DNA of 64,000 bases from NCBI RefSeq assembly GCF_009391885.1, contig NZ_VZII01000024.1, forward strand, positions 1-64,000, given 5' to 3'. A program made the translations under genes and the position numbers. Under the pieces are notes generated by a model. That model ran no database searches and had not been told where the DNA came from. It saw only the letters and a list, made by a program, of their open reading frames with translations. Of the stretch, positions 53,527 to 62,660 are shown piece after piece; within the stretch, counting starts at the first letter, position 1, and each line of letters starts with the position of its first letter. Source of the DNA: Pseudomonas sp. MN1F. Its GTDB lineage: Bacteria; Pseudomonadota; Gammaproteobacteria; Pseudomonadales; Pseudomonadaceae.

Positions 53527-55998
53527 GTGGCCCACGAGCAACCCCAGGCCCCCGCCGAACTGACCCCGCCCGCCCAGCTGCCCTGGTTGCGCCGCCTGGC
53601 TGCCCGCCTGCTGGGCCGTGGCCTGACCCAACTGCAGGCCCAACACCGCGACTCCTGGTTCCTTGGCCACGTCACCGGCCAGCGCAGCGGCCATGCCGAT
53701 GGCCTGCGCGAAGGCTTCGAGCGTGGCCGAGTGGAAGGCTACGAGGCCGGGCGCCAGGTGCTGGTGATCCGCGACGCCCGCCCGGCCACCGCCGCCGTGC
53801 CCGGGCAGGACGACAACCTGTTCGACGATTGGCGCCTGCCGTTGAGCGCCGAGCTGAAAAAACGCTTCAAGGCCGACGTTGCCCAGCGCATGCCCGCCGA
53901 GGCCCAACCCAGCGCGGCGCAGTGGAAGCTGATCTTCAGCGACACGCCGTCCACCTGCGTGGTGGCCGGGGCCGGGGCGGGCAAGTCGACCTCGCTGGTG
54001 CTGCGCATCCTGCTGCTGCGTCACTACCTGGGCTACGAGCTGGACGCGATGACCGTGGTCACCTTCACCCGCGAATCGCGCAAGGACTTCATCAAGCGCC
54101 TGGTGCAGGTATTCGCCCTGTGGCAGCTCGACCTGCAACCGGCCAAGGCCCGCGAGCTGGTGCGGACCTTCCATTCGCGGATCCTGCCGCTGGTGCGCAG
54201 CTTGCCGGGCTTCGGCCAGGTGCGCGCGTTCGAGACCCTGGGCAACGAGATGCCGGCTGGCCGCGAGGCGGAGGCCGACAGCAACCCGTTCGACCTGCGC
54301 CTGAACGATGCCCAGCGCCAACAGCTCAACCAGTGCTACAGCCAGTTGCTCGGCGCCAGCCCGCGCTTCGCCGAGATTGTCGCCACCTTGCGCCGCGAGG
54401 CCCTGCAACTCAAGCCACTGGACCCGGACCACCCGGATGTGCAAAAGCGGGTGCAGGTCACCCAGCTGGCCGCCCAGCGTGACGAAGAATTGTGCGACGT
54501 GATCGAAGACCTGTGGTTCGCCGCTGGCGCCTGGCCGATCAAGGGTATCGAGCCCTGCCGCGAAACCGTCGAGATCCGTGGTAGCCGGTTCCATGTGCAT
54601 GGCCGCCTGCAAGGCCTTGATGCCTGGGTGGTGCTGGGCTTCGACCCGGCGGAAAGCGCCCAGTACCAACGCCCCGGCGCCAAGCTGGCAGTGCGAGCCG
54701 AGTGGGCGGTCAAGCGCACCTTGTTGCAGGCGTTCTGCGACAAACCGTTGATCTGGCTCGACAACTACGCCATGGCCCGGCGCCTGGCGGCATCGCTGGC
54801 CGGCGATGCCGTGGCCGGGCCCGGTTTCGAGTACAAGGTCAAAGGTGAGCTGGCCGCGGCGCCGCTGCTCGACGCCTTCGTCGGCGCCGCCAACTTCATC
54901 GAGAACCTTGGCCTGGAGGTAAACCCGGCCGTGGCGGCCATGAGCTTCCCGGCCGGCGACACCGACGCGCTGTTCTTCGAGGCCTTGGCCCTGTACTGGA
55001 AAGCCCTGGAAGCGCACCTGCTCGACCAGTCGCCACCGGTGATGAGCTACAACCGCATGTTCGCCCTGTTCGGCGAGAACAACCCGGAGAACCTGCGGCT
55101 GCTGCCCGACCCGTTGCTGCGGCCACTGGCGCACTTGATGATCGACGAGTTCCAGGACGTTTCGCCGCAGATCGTCAGCTGGCTGCGCGCCAGCCTCGCG
55201 GAAATCCGCCGCCGTGGCCCGGCCATGCACACCGGGCGCAATGCCCAGCATGCCTCGCTGATGTGCGTGGGCGACGACTGGCAGTCGATCTATGGCTGGC
55301 GCGGCAGTTCGCCGAAGTACTTCATGGAGTTCACCAAGGCCTTCCCGTCACCGGCCAATACCCGGGTGATGCTGGTCGACAACTACCGCTGCCAGCAGCA
55401 GGTCATCGATGCCGCCGAGCACCTGGTCAAAGGCACACCGGCCATTGCCGGCAAGAAGGCCCGCGCCAGTGGGCCGGCCGCCGAGCTGCCGGGTGCCCCG
55501 GTGCGGGTCTTCGACCGGGATGAGGCGGCGCTGGGCGAGACGCTGATCGAGCATTACCAGCGCGGGGAGTCGGTGATGATGCTGTACCGCAAGGGCAGCG
55601 ACAAAGCCCTGATGAGCGAGCACCTGCAAAGCGTACTGCACGCCGAAGCCCAGTTGCCTGCCGAGCAACGGCGCCTGCGCCAGCTGACCTACCACAGTGC
55701 CAAGGGCTTGCAGGCCGATGCGGTGTTCATGCTAGGCGATTGCCAGTACCTGACCAGCTCGCCGTACAAGAACCAGGTGTACCGCCAGGCTGGCCTGGGC
55801 AAGGCCGGCGATGCCCAGCCGTTCGACACGGCGCAGAAGGAAGAGGTGCAGCGCCTGGCCTATGTCGCGGTGACCCGTGCGGTCAGGCACTGCTATTGGC
55901 ATGTGGAGGCGGCCAACGCAGAAGCGATGGGCGTGCCGCGGGCGTCGAGCCAGGTGGATGGGCGGCAGGCCTTCTTCGAAGACCTGCGCGGCCAGTGA
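53527..55998 (+). CDS. UvrD/Rep-family DNA helicase (HelD-like)
   Basis: Superfamily 1 helicase of about 823 residues. Walker A GAGAGKST, DEFQDVSPQIVSWL (Walker B), GDDWQSIYGWRGSS and the C-terminal QRLAYVAVTRAVR are intact. A non-helicase N-terminal segment of about 120 residues, with a repeated GHADGLREGFERGRVEGYEAGR pattern, precedes it. GTG 53527 follows ACGGAG; the open frame to 53482 is not used. It probably works in DNA repair or transcription-complex clearance. The 3' end abuts the convergent NEL gene without a gap. Confidence 0.88.
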   Translation: MAHEQPQAPAELTPPAQLPWLRRLAARLLGRGLTQLQAQHRDSWFLGHVTGQRSGHADGLREGFERGRVEGYEAGRQVLVIRDARPATAAVPGQDDNLFDDWRLPLSAELKKRFKADVAQRMPAEAQPSAAQWKLIFSDTPSTCVVAGAGAGKSTSLVLRILLLRHYLGYELDAMTVVTFTRESRKDFIKRLVQVFALWQLDLQPAKARELVRTFHSRILPLVRSLPGFGQVRAFETLGNEMPAGREAEADSNPFDLRLNDAQRQQLNQCYSQLLGASPRFAEIVATLRREALQLKPLDPDHPDVQKRVQVTQLAAQRDEELCDVIEDLWFAAGAWPIKGIEPCRETVEIRGSRFHVHGRLQGLDAWVVLGFDPAESAQYQRPGAKLAVRAEWAVKRTLLQAFCDKPLIWLDNYAMARRLAASLAGDAVAGPGFEYKVKGELAAAPLLDAFVGAANFIENLGLEVNPAVAAMSFPAGDTDALFFEALALYWKALEAHLLDQSPPVMSYNRMFALFGENNPENLRLLPDPLLRPLAHLMIDEFQDVSPQIVSWLRASLAEIRRRGPAMHTGRNAQHASLMCVGDDWQSIYGWRGSSPKYFMEFTKAFPSPANTRVMLVDNYRCQQQVIDAAEHLVKGTPAIAGKKARASGPAAELPGAPVRVFDRDEAALGETLIEHYQRGESVMMLYRKGSDKALMSEHLQSVLHAEAQLPAEQRRLRQLTYHSAKGLQADAVFMLGDCQYLTSSPYKNQVYRQAGLGKAGDAQPFDTAQKEEVQRLAYVAVTRAVRHCYWHVEAANAEAMGVPRASSQVDGRQAFFEDLRGQ

Positions 55999-58900
55999 TC
56001 ACGCGTCCAAAGTTTCCACTTGCCGGGTAAGGCTCAGCAGCAGGCCGTCCTCGACCTCTTGCTGCGCGCGCGTCAAGGCGTCCATGGCATCCTTGAACGC
56101 TGCCTCCTCGAGTGGCACGCGCCGTAGCATGCCGCTTGCGTCCAAAGGCGAATCCGGCATGGCTGCGCTCAGCACCCGGGTTATGGCGCTGTCAAGTCGG
56201 GGGACGGGGTCGTATTGTTCATCCCAGCAATGGAACAGGTAGTCGACGCCGGGCCGCCAGAAATCGGTTATAGCTTCGAACTGGCTGGCATATCTGGCTT
56301 TTAGGTAGTCAACCCAGACCGGTTCCCCGATCATCCAACGCTGCCGGGCCGCAACGTCGGCATCGCGTTCGAGCACGGCCGCGCCTACGTTGTCGATGAT
56401 CGTCTGGTTGATCCTTGCAGCACTTCGATAAAGCATGCCGCGGCTGGGCTCGGGAAAGTCGAGGTGCTCGGCCAGGGACTGTCGCAGGGCGAGGCGGACC
56501 TCAATGTCATCGACCGCGCCCGTTTGCAGGTCCACATCAGGGTAGGCTGCAGGGTAGTCCAACGCGTCGTAGGGCGGTAATTCATCGTCCAGGGCCTTGT
56601 TCAACAGCGCCTGTTTGCGCAGATTGCGCTGGAGGCTGATGCGATCTGCCAGGTGGTTGACCTGTTCCCGGCGATACAGCTGGCGATACAGGTCGACAAG
56701 CGGTTTGGCGCTGCCCTGTGCCTGGCCCGCTGCCCGATCGGCCAGCAATTCGACCTCCAAAGCGCTGAAGGCATCGGCGCCGGCATCGCCACAGGTGGGA
56801 GGGAAGAGTCTCGCCACCGCCGTCAGGCGCTCTCGCAGCGCAGTGTCTTCACCGGCTTGCTCCAGCAGTGACCATACCCGCGTGCGCAGGCCGTGTGGAT
56901 CGCGTTGCGCTTCCTTCGAGTAGGTCAGGCGTTCGAACACGGCTTGCAGGTCACCATTTTCGTCCTCGTCGAACAGGTCGGCCCAGAGCTGATCCTGCTG
57001 GCTGCTCGCCGAGTCTCGCCAAAACCCCTGCCATTCAGGCCGCTCGGGCGTGTGCTCGAAGGCGTTCACACCGCTGGCGCGCAAGCGCCTTAATGATTCG
57101 GCCTCGATATTGTTGTAGTTGAACAGCCAGTTGCGTTCAGGCAGCCGGGCGGCGACATCGCGTGCATACGGGCTGCGGAGTATGTTGGCGAGGTCCTGGA
57201 TATGGTGGATGCGGTTGAACGACAGGTCCAGATAACGCAACTGATACTGTGGCTGGCTCATCAAGGTGGTGAGGCCCTTGGGCCATGCCTGCAACTCGCT
57301 GTTGTTCAAGTTCAGATGCCGGAGCCGAGCCATGAAACTGACATCGGGTGCGTGTTGCAAGGGATTGAAGTCCAGGTCCAGCTGTTGCGGATGGACCAGA
57401 TCCTGGAACTTTGCAGCCAGACCTTCATCGAGTGTGATGCGGTTGCTCCCCAGCCTCAGCACATCCAGCGGCAACTTGCTCAGGAAGGCCAATGTGTCTT
57501 CGTCAAGTGTCAGCCGGTTGCGACGCAGGTTCAGCTGGCGCAGGTCCGGCATCGCGGCCAGCACCCGCTGCGCAGTGGGTGAAAGGGATTGCAGGGCATT
57601 GCTGGTCAGGTCCAGCGAGCGCAATTTGTGCACTGACCCGAGCACCTGATACAGCGCCTCTGCATTTATTTCCGGGTTGCCGGTCACTTCCAGCGTTTGC
57701 AGGTTGGGGAAGCAGGAAAGGAACTGTTCATTCAGATGCTGCAGTTCCAGCTGGGTCAGTTTCAGTTCCCGGATGTGCGGCATGCGGGCGCTGATTGCGG
57801 GTAAATCCGCCAGACGCATGCGTTCCAGCTCCAGCTGGTTGCTCCCACCTTCGCGACGCCAGGCCCGTTTGAGTTGCTCGGCACATTGTTGTCTGTCCAG
57901 ACGATCGTCCAGGCCCTGCGCATTCGCGACCCATTCGTTCAGGTCATGCTCGAGGCTGCGCAACTCTGCCTGCAACCGGCCAATAGCGGCTCCGAGGTCG
58001 CCGGTCTCGCTCAATTCGGCCTGCAAGGCCGTAAACTGGCGACTGTCCAAGTCAGGGAACAGTGAGCGCAGCCGCCGCGCAGCAACACTCGCACTGAGGT
58101 TGGCTGCGCCGCGACCGCTGAGCGGGTAACCGATACGCCCATGGGCCAGGCGCATGGGCGTGCGAAAACCGGGCTTGATCGCTTGCTGGCCAAGCAGCGT
58201 GGCACAGCCGGGGCGGTCGGCAAGCGCGATATCCAGCAATTGGGCTTCGCTCGCGTGCGGATGTGCAGTTTGCAGGGCTTCGCCCAGCAACTGGCTATCA
58301 GCATTGGCCAGGCTGGGCCGGTACAGGCCCAGCAAGGCACGGTCAAGGCGGGCGCGGGCTTGCAGGTAGCGGGCTTCTTCAGCCACGCGCAAGGGCACGC
58401 GGCCACTCGCCATGCGTTGTCGTTCGCTGCTGCCGGCATGGGCTACCAGCTCTTCCAGTGCGCTAGCGGGCAAGCCGGAAAACTGGCTGCCGAGCGTCTG
58501 CGCGGCGGCGCCGGGAGACGTTTGTTGGCGCTTGAGCATGCTGTCGAAGATGTCGCTGCGGCGTTCTGTCAAACGCTTCGCCAATTGCTCATCCAGCGCG
58601 CGTGCGCGCTGTTGCGGCGCAATGCCTGGCAGCAACTGTTGCACGGCTTGCTCATCCATCTGCTCCACGACGACGCTGCTCAGGTTACCTGAGTCGAGGT
58701 CTTCCCGGCCGATCTCGATGGATAATGCATCGGGGGCATCTTCAGCGCCGAAGTAGACGGCATCCCCCCACTTTTCAGCCCCCGTGAACACCTTCAGCCG
58801 GTAACGTGCTGGCCAGCCCGGCATGCCGGTCAGTTCCGGCAGCACGAAATGCTTGTAGGCCGCCAGGGGCAGGCCGTGGCGCACCCGGGTGATGATGCTC

Positions 58901-60873
58901 TGGGTTTCCTTATCCAGGCGCAGGCGCAGCAAGGTATCGGCCAGCAACGCGGGTGGGCGTGCGCCGCTGATCTGGCTGTGGCGCAGACTGTCTGCATCGC
59001 CACCGGCAATGCGCAGGGCCGTGAGTTGTTCCGAGGGTTCAAGGCCGTTGCTGAACTGGCCAAGCCCGTTCAGCAGTTTGCTGTCGTCCCATGCGAGCGG
59101 GTCGTCATGTTCCAGCTGCCAACGTTTGTCACCCAGATAGCGCAATGACGGGCTATAGGCATCGGGGGTTTGAGGATGGCGGACACGCCATCTTCCGTCC
59201 GTGCCTTTGAACACTTCGTACAACTCCCCCTCAAGCAGCACATGGTCTTTGCCACCAATGACGTAGAGTCCCTGGTCGTTGGTTTGCGCGTCTGCGGGCA
59301 GTACTTCTTCGCTGACATAAGCGCGCATATCGGGCTGCCAGAGGCTTTGCCGGCCACCTTTCCAGACGCTTTGCAGTGCATCGACAAACCCCGACGCCTT
59401 GAGCAGTTTTGCACCGACGGCAAAGCCGCCGATCGTGGCCGCATTGATGGCCAGCGATTCCAGTTGCAGCAATGCTTCATGGGTATCGCCGTTCTCCCAG
59501 GCTTCAAAGCCGGTGAACACCGAATCCATGATGTCGTAGGCGAACACGCCGAGCATGACGACATCTAGCCCAGGCACAAAGAACGCAGCCACATTCAGCA
59601 CGCTCATGCCGGCGTCAAGCCACCGCGCAAGCCGTTCCTTGCGTGCTTTGGCATCGACATCGGCGGTGGGAACCGCGATTGTTCGGGCATCAGCTTTCAG
59701 GCGCCGCGTGTGGTTGCGGTACAGCACCGGCCAGATGGGCAGCGCCAGCTTGGCAGAGTCGAACTGCACCTTGGGATTCACAGCGGGCTTGCGCCCGGAT
59801 GGGGTTTGTTCGAACAGGGCCTTATCCAGCTTGTCGGTGAGTTCGGCTTGTTTGTCCTGGTCAGCGAATGCGATCAGGAGGCGGCGAAACGTGCTTTGCA
59901 GCAAGCGCTGGCGCAAATGCGCACCGGCCTTCTGTAACGAGGGGAATTCCCTGAGTGGTTGCTCCTGATCCTGAGGCATGTAGAGCATGCACGGGTTGGC
60001 CTGGTCGGTGCGATCCGGGCCGATCAGCAGGACATCATTCAGCGGGATGCCGAACAGGCTGAAGCGCCAGCAGTGCAGCGAGTCGTCGGCATAGCGCGGT
60101 GTAGGGTGGTTATCGCACAGCTGGGTCAACGCATTACGCCCCTTCAGCGTCAAGAGGTTTTTCAGGTAGGCAGTCATTGCCTGGGTTTTCAGCGCTTGGC
60201 GGCTTGCGTCAATCCATCGCTGTTCGATCTCTGCTTGCCCAGGCCCTTCGTAAATGGCTTGCAGGTGGTCTTGATAGCGCTGGCCCAGGTCCAGCGCTCG
60301 GCATTGATCGATGAACATCTGTGGCGCGAGGCCGCGGGGTCTTTTGTTGCTGCCAGGGCCTTGGGTCAAGGTGTCATAGGGGCCTACTTCCTCAGACCCG
60401 GCAAAATTATGCAGGGCGGCTTCCAGCAGGGAGCGTGGTTGCGGTGGCCCGTCGGGTTCGGTGATGAAGGGTTGGGGCTGGTCCAGTGAAATCTCCAGGC
60501 CGGGCGGGTTTGTTTGCTCAATGAACACCTTGTAGGGCTGGTGGATGTATTGGGCCTGGTCCACCTCGACATCCAGGCCCAATTGCTGGCTCAGCAACGG
60601 TTTGCAGAACTCATGGATCTGCTTGAAGCCCTTGAGCGCGCCGCGTAACGCCTTGAACTGTGTATCGCGATCGCCAATGAGTTGCCGCACAAGCGCCTGG
60701 TCGTCCGGGCTGGCTGCAGCGTACCAGCTGTACGGCGCGCCATTTTCATCCAGGTAGTCCTTGCGTACGGCCTGCACGATGCGGCGAGTATGCTCAGGAT
60801 GCATCGTGCGCGCCCAGAGGGGCAGGCTGCGGTCGATCTGGGCTTGATGGTAGGGCGTGGGTGGGGTTGTCAT
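55999..60873 (-). CDS. giant LRR protein with NEL (IpaH-type) E3 ubiquitin-ligase domain
   Basis: A 1624-residue protein from ATG 60873 (AGGAG 15-11 bases upstream). The N-terminal 450 residues resemble the dermonecrotic-toxin-like DUF6543 region, with a long hydrophobic segment AAFFVPGLDVVMLGVFAYDI. About eight leucine-rich repeats follow (IRELKLTQLELQHL, LRSLDLTSNALQSL, LRQLNLRRNRLTLD). The C-terminal 264 residues match a NEL domain: catalytic C1361-G-D1363, the LYRREQVNHLADR helix and DDIEVRLALRQSL. NEL proteins ubiquitinate eukaryotic targets. No signal peptide or secretion genes are present here. It is convergent with the helicase; codon use is core-like. Confidence 0.88.
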   Translation of the reverse strand: MTTPPTPYHQAQIDRSLPLWARTMHPEHTRRIVQAVRKDYLDENGAPYSWYAAASPDDQALVRQLIGDRDTQFKALRGALKGFKQIHEFCKPLLSQQLGLDVEVDQAQYIHQPYKVFIEQTNPPGLEISLDQPQPFITEPDGPPQPRSLLEAALHNFAGSEEVGPYDTLTQGPGSNKRPRGLAPQMFIDQCRALDLGQRYQDHLQAIYEGPGQAEIEQRWIDASRQALKTQAMTAYLKNLLTLKGRNALTQLCDNHPTPRYADDSLHCWRFSLFGIPLNDVLLIGPDRTDQANPCMLYMPQDQEQPLREFPSLQKAGAHLRQRLLQSTFRRLLIAFADQDKQAELTDKLDKALFEQTPSGRKPAVNPKVQFDSAKLALPIWPVLYRNHTRRLKADARTIAVPTADVDAKARKERLARWLDAGMSVLNVAAFFVPGLDVVMLGVFAYDIMDSVFTGFEAWENGDTHEALLQLESLAINAATIGGFAVGAKLLKASGFVDALQSVWKGGRQSLWQPDMRAYVSEEVLPADAQTNDQGLYVIGGKDHVLLEGELYEVFKGTDGRWRVRHPQTPDAYSPSLRYLGDKRWQLEHDDPLAWDDSKLLNGLGQFSNGLEPSEQLTALRIAGGDADSLRHSQISGARPPALLADTLLRLRLDKETQSIITRVRHGLPLAAYKHFVLPELTGMPGWPARYRLKVFTGAEKWGDAVYFGAEDAPDALSIEIGREDLDSGNLSSVVVEQMDEQAVQQLLPGIAPQQRARALDEQLAKRLTERRSDIFDSMLKRQQTSPGAAAQTLGSQFSGLPASALEELVAHAGSSERQRMASGRVPLRVAEEARYLQARARLDRALLGLYRPSLANADSQLLGEALQTAHPHASEAQLLDIALADRPGCATLLGQQAIKPGFRTPMRLAHGRIGYPLSGRGAANLSASVAARRLRSLFPDLDSRQFTALQAELSETGDLGAAIGRLQAELRSLEHDLNEWVANAQGLDDRLDRQQCAEQLKRAWRREGGSNQLELERMRLADLPAISARMPHIRELKLTQLELQHLNEQFLSCFPNLQTLEVTGNPEINAEALYQVLGSVHKLRSLDLTSNALQSLSPTAQRVLAAMPDLRQLNLRRNRLTLDEDTLAFLSKLPLDVLRLGSNRITLDEGLAAKFQDLVHPQQLDLDFNPLQHAPDVSFMARLRHLNLNNSELQAWPKGLTTLMSQPQYQLRYLDLSFNRIHHIQDLANILRSPYARDVAARLPERNWLFNYNNIEAESLRRLRASGVNAFEHTPERPEWQGFWRDSASSQQDQLWADLFDEDENGDLQAVFERLTYSKEAQRDPHGLRTRVWSLLEQAGEDTALRERLTAVARLFPPTCGDAGADAFSALEVELLADRAAGQAQGSAKPLVDLYRQLYRREQVNHLADRISLQRNLRKQALLNKALDDELPPYDALDYPAAYPDVDLQTGAVDDIEVRLALRQSLAEHLDFPEPSRGMLYRSAARINQTIIDNVGAAVLERDADVAARQRWMIGEPVWVDYLKARYASQFEAITDFWRPGVDYLFHCWDEQYDPVPRLDSAITRVLSAAMPDSPLDASGMLRRVPLEEAAFKDAMDALTRAQQEVEDGLLLSLTRQVETLDA

Positions 60874-61047
60874 GCTGATGGTACTCCTGTCGAAAGAAGC
60901 GCCATTCGGCAGCCTGCGCGGCAGCAGAGGGTGGTAGTTAGTTGCTTGCACGGGTCGGTCCTGTGCATGCAAGGGTCGGGGAGAGGCCAGCGTGGCCAGG
61001 CCGACTGAGGGATGGTGGGGAACGGCATGTTGTCAGGGAGAACTCCA

Positions 61048-61974
61048 ATGCATTCGCTGTGCAGTCCCAAGGATCATTTGCTGGACCTCGATGGTATTGA
61101 AATTGCGGTACGCACCTGGGGGCCAGAAGACGGCATCCCGGTGCTGGCCTTGCATGGCTGGCTGGACAATGCGGCCTCGTTCGAGCGCCTGGGGCCGTTG
61201 CTGGAAGGCTGCTTCGTGGTGGCCCCCGACCTGGTCGGCCATGGTCGCTCCGATCACCGCCGCCATGACAGTGGCTATTACCTCTGGGAGCACGCCGAGG
61301 ACATGCTGGCGGTCACCGACAGCCTGGGCCTGTCCCAGTTTCACGTGCTCGCCCACGGCATGGGCACCGGCATCGCCTCGCTGCTGGCCGCCATGACCAG
61401 TGGCATCGCCAGCATGATCTTCCTCGATGGCATCGGCGCGCCGTTCACCGTGGCCGAGGATGATCGCGTGCAGCACCTGGCGCGCGCCTATCGGCTGAAG
61501 AAAATGGTCCAGCGCAGCCAGTTGCAAGGTTTTGGCGAGCCTGATGGCAGCCGGTTCGACAACCTGGAAACCGCCCTCGAACAACGGCGCAAGCGCCTGG
61601 AGGGTGAGCTGTCGGAGGATGCCGCACGGCTGCTGGCCCTGCGCGACCTGTTGCAGCTGGCCGATGGCTATTGCTGGCGCCACGACCCACGGCTGGTGCT
61701 GCCCGAGCCCATGCCCCTGACCGAGCGTGAGGCGTGTGACCTGCTGCGGGAAATCCGCTGCCCGTTGTACCTGATGTTCGGCAGGCAGGGCGCATTCACC
61801 GGCAACGGTTTCGAACAGCGCCAGGCGGCGCTGCCGGGCCATGCCAAGGTGTCCTGGCACCCCGGTGGGCACCATTTCCACCTGGAGGCGCCGGACCGGG
61901 CACTGGTCGATCAGATCCTGCGCATTCTGGCCCGCCATGAGGGAGGGCTGCTGCAGCGCCTGGTGAACGAATAG
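61048..61974 (+). CDS. alpha/beta-hydrolase-fold protein lacking the nucleophile
   Basis: A 308-residue alpha/beta hydrolase similar to serine hydrolase-like proteins. LALHGWLDNAASFERLGPLL and the DLVGHGRSDH loop are typical, and the late His is in GGHHFHLEAP. The nucleophile elbow, normally GHSMGG, is HVLAHGMGTG, so Ser is replaced by G104. The protein may be an inactive paralogue or use another residue. ATG 61048 follows GGGAG. The closely following glyoxalase-like gene is separated by 62 bases with its own ribosome site. It is divergent from the NEL gene. Confidence 0.85.
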   Translation: MHSLCSPKDHLLDLDGIEIAVRTWGPEDGIPVLALHGWLDNAASFERLGPLLEGCFVVAPDLVGHGRSDHRRHDSGYYLWEHAEDMLAVTDSLGLSQFHVLAHGMGTGIASLLAAMTSGIASMIFLDGIGAPFTVAEDDRVQHLARAYRLKKMVQRSQLQGFGEPDGSRFDNLETALEQRRKRLEGELSEDAARLLALRDLLQLADGYCWRHDPRLVLPEPMPLTEREACDLLREIRCPLYLMFGRQGAFTGNGFEQRQAALPGHAKVSWHPGGHHFHLEAPDRALVDQILRILARHEGGLLQRLVNE

Positions 61975-62036
61975 CGAGTGATGGCCAGCCTGCCGGCTCC
62001 TGCGCTAAGGTGACGAACACCTCAAGGAGCGCTGGC

Positions 62037-62471
62037 ATGCGACCGTTCGCCATCAAGCACATCGACCACCTGGTATTGCGGGTCAGCGACCTGCAGCGCA
62101 GCGTGGCCTTCTACCGCGACCTGCTGGGCTGCACGGTCAGCCGTGAGCGCCCGGACCTGGGCATGGTTCACCTGGCGACCGGCACGGCGATGATCGACCT
62201 GGTGACGCTCGACGGCCCACTAGGCCGGCCGGGTGGTGCGGCGCCGGGGGCCGAAGGGCGCAACCTGCATCACTTCTGCCTGCGTATCGAACCCTTCGAT
62301 GAACAGGCCCTTACAGCCTACCTGGAGGCGGCAGGGGTGTCGGTCGAAGCGGCCGAGAAACGCTATGGCGCCGAAGGCGAAGGGCTGTCGCTGTACTGCT
62401 TCGACCCTGATGGCAATCAGGTCGAGCTCAAGGGCCCGGTCGAGGCCGAGGTGCAGCGGTTTCTGGGGTGA
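62037..62471 (+). CDS. VOC-family (glyoxalase/dioxygenase-fold) protein
   Basis: A 144-residue vicinal-oxygen-chelate protein. The first strand IKHIDHLVLRVSDLQRSVAF has His at the metal position, and LHHFCLRIEPFDEQ and CFDPDGNQVELKGP supply the other metal ligands (His and Glu). ATG 62037 follows AAGGAG; the GTG at 62010 is not used. The metal ligands suggest an active enzyme, but the substrate cannot be told. It is probably co-transcribed with the hydrolase. Confidence 0.87.
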   Translation: MRPFAIKHIDHLVLRVSDLQRSVAFYRDLLGCTVSRERPDLGMVHLATGTAMIDLVTLDGPLGRPGGAAPGAEGRNLHHFCLRIEPFDEQALTAYLEAAGVSVEAAEKRYGAEGEGLSLYCFDPDGNQVELKGPVEAEVQRFLG

Positions 62472-62660
62472 TGGCATCTGGCGATGCTGGCAAGTGGATA
62501 TTGCGGCAAAGCCGATTATGCTTCAATTACCTTGCTGCGATCCGAGGCAGCTGACCTCGTCGTGCTTCGCGCAACCAATGCTAGCCCTAGGGCCTGGGTG
62601 CGACGGTGAAATGGGTGTGAGGTACTCCGGCCTGCGATAACGACAAGACGGAGGCACACC

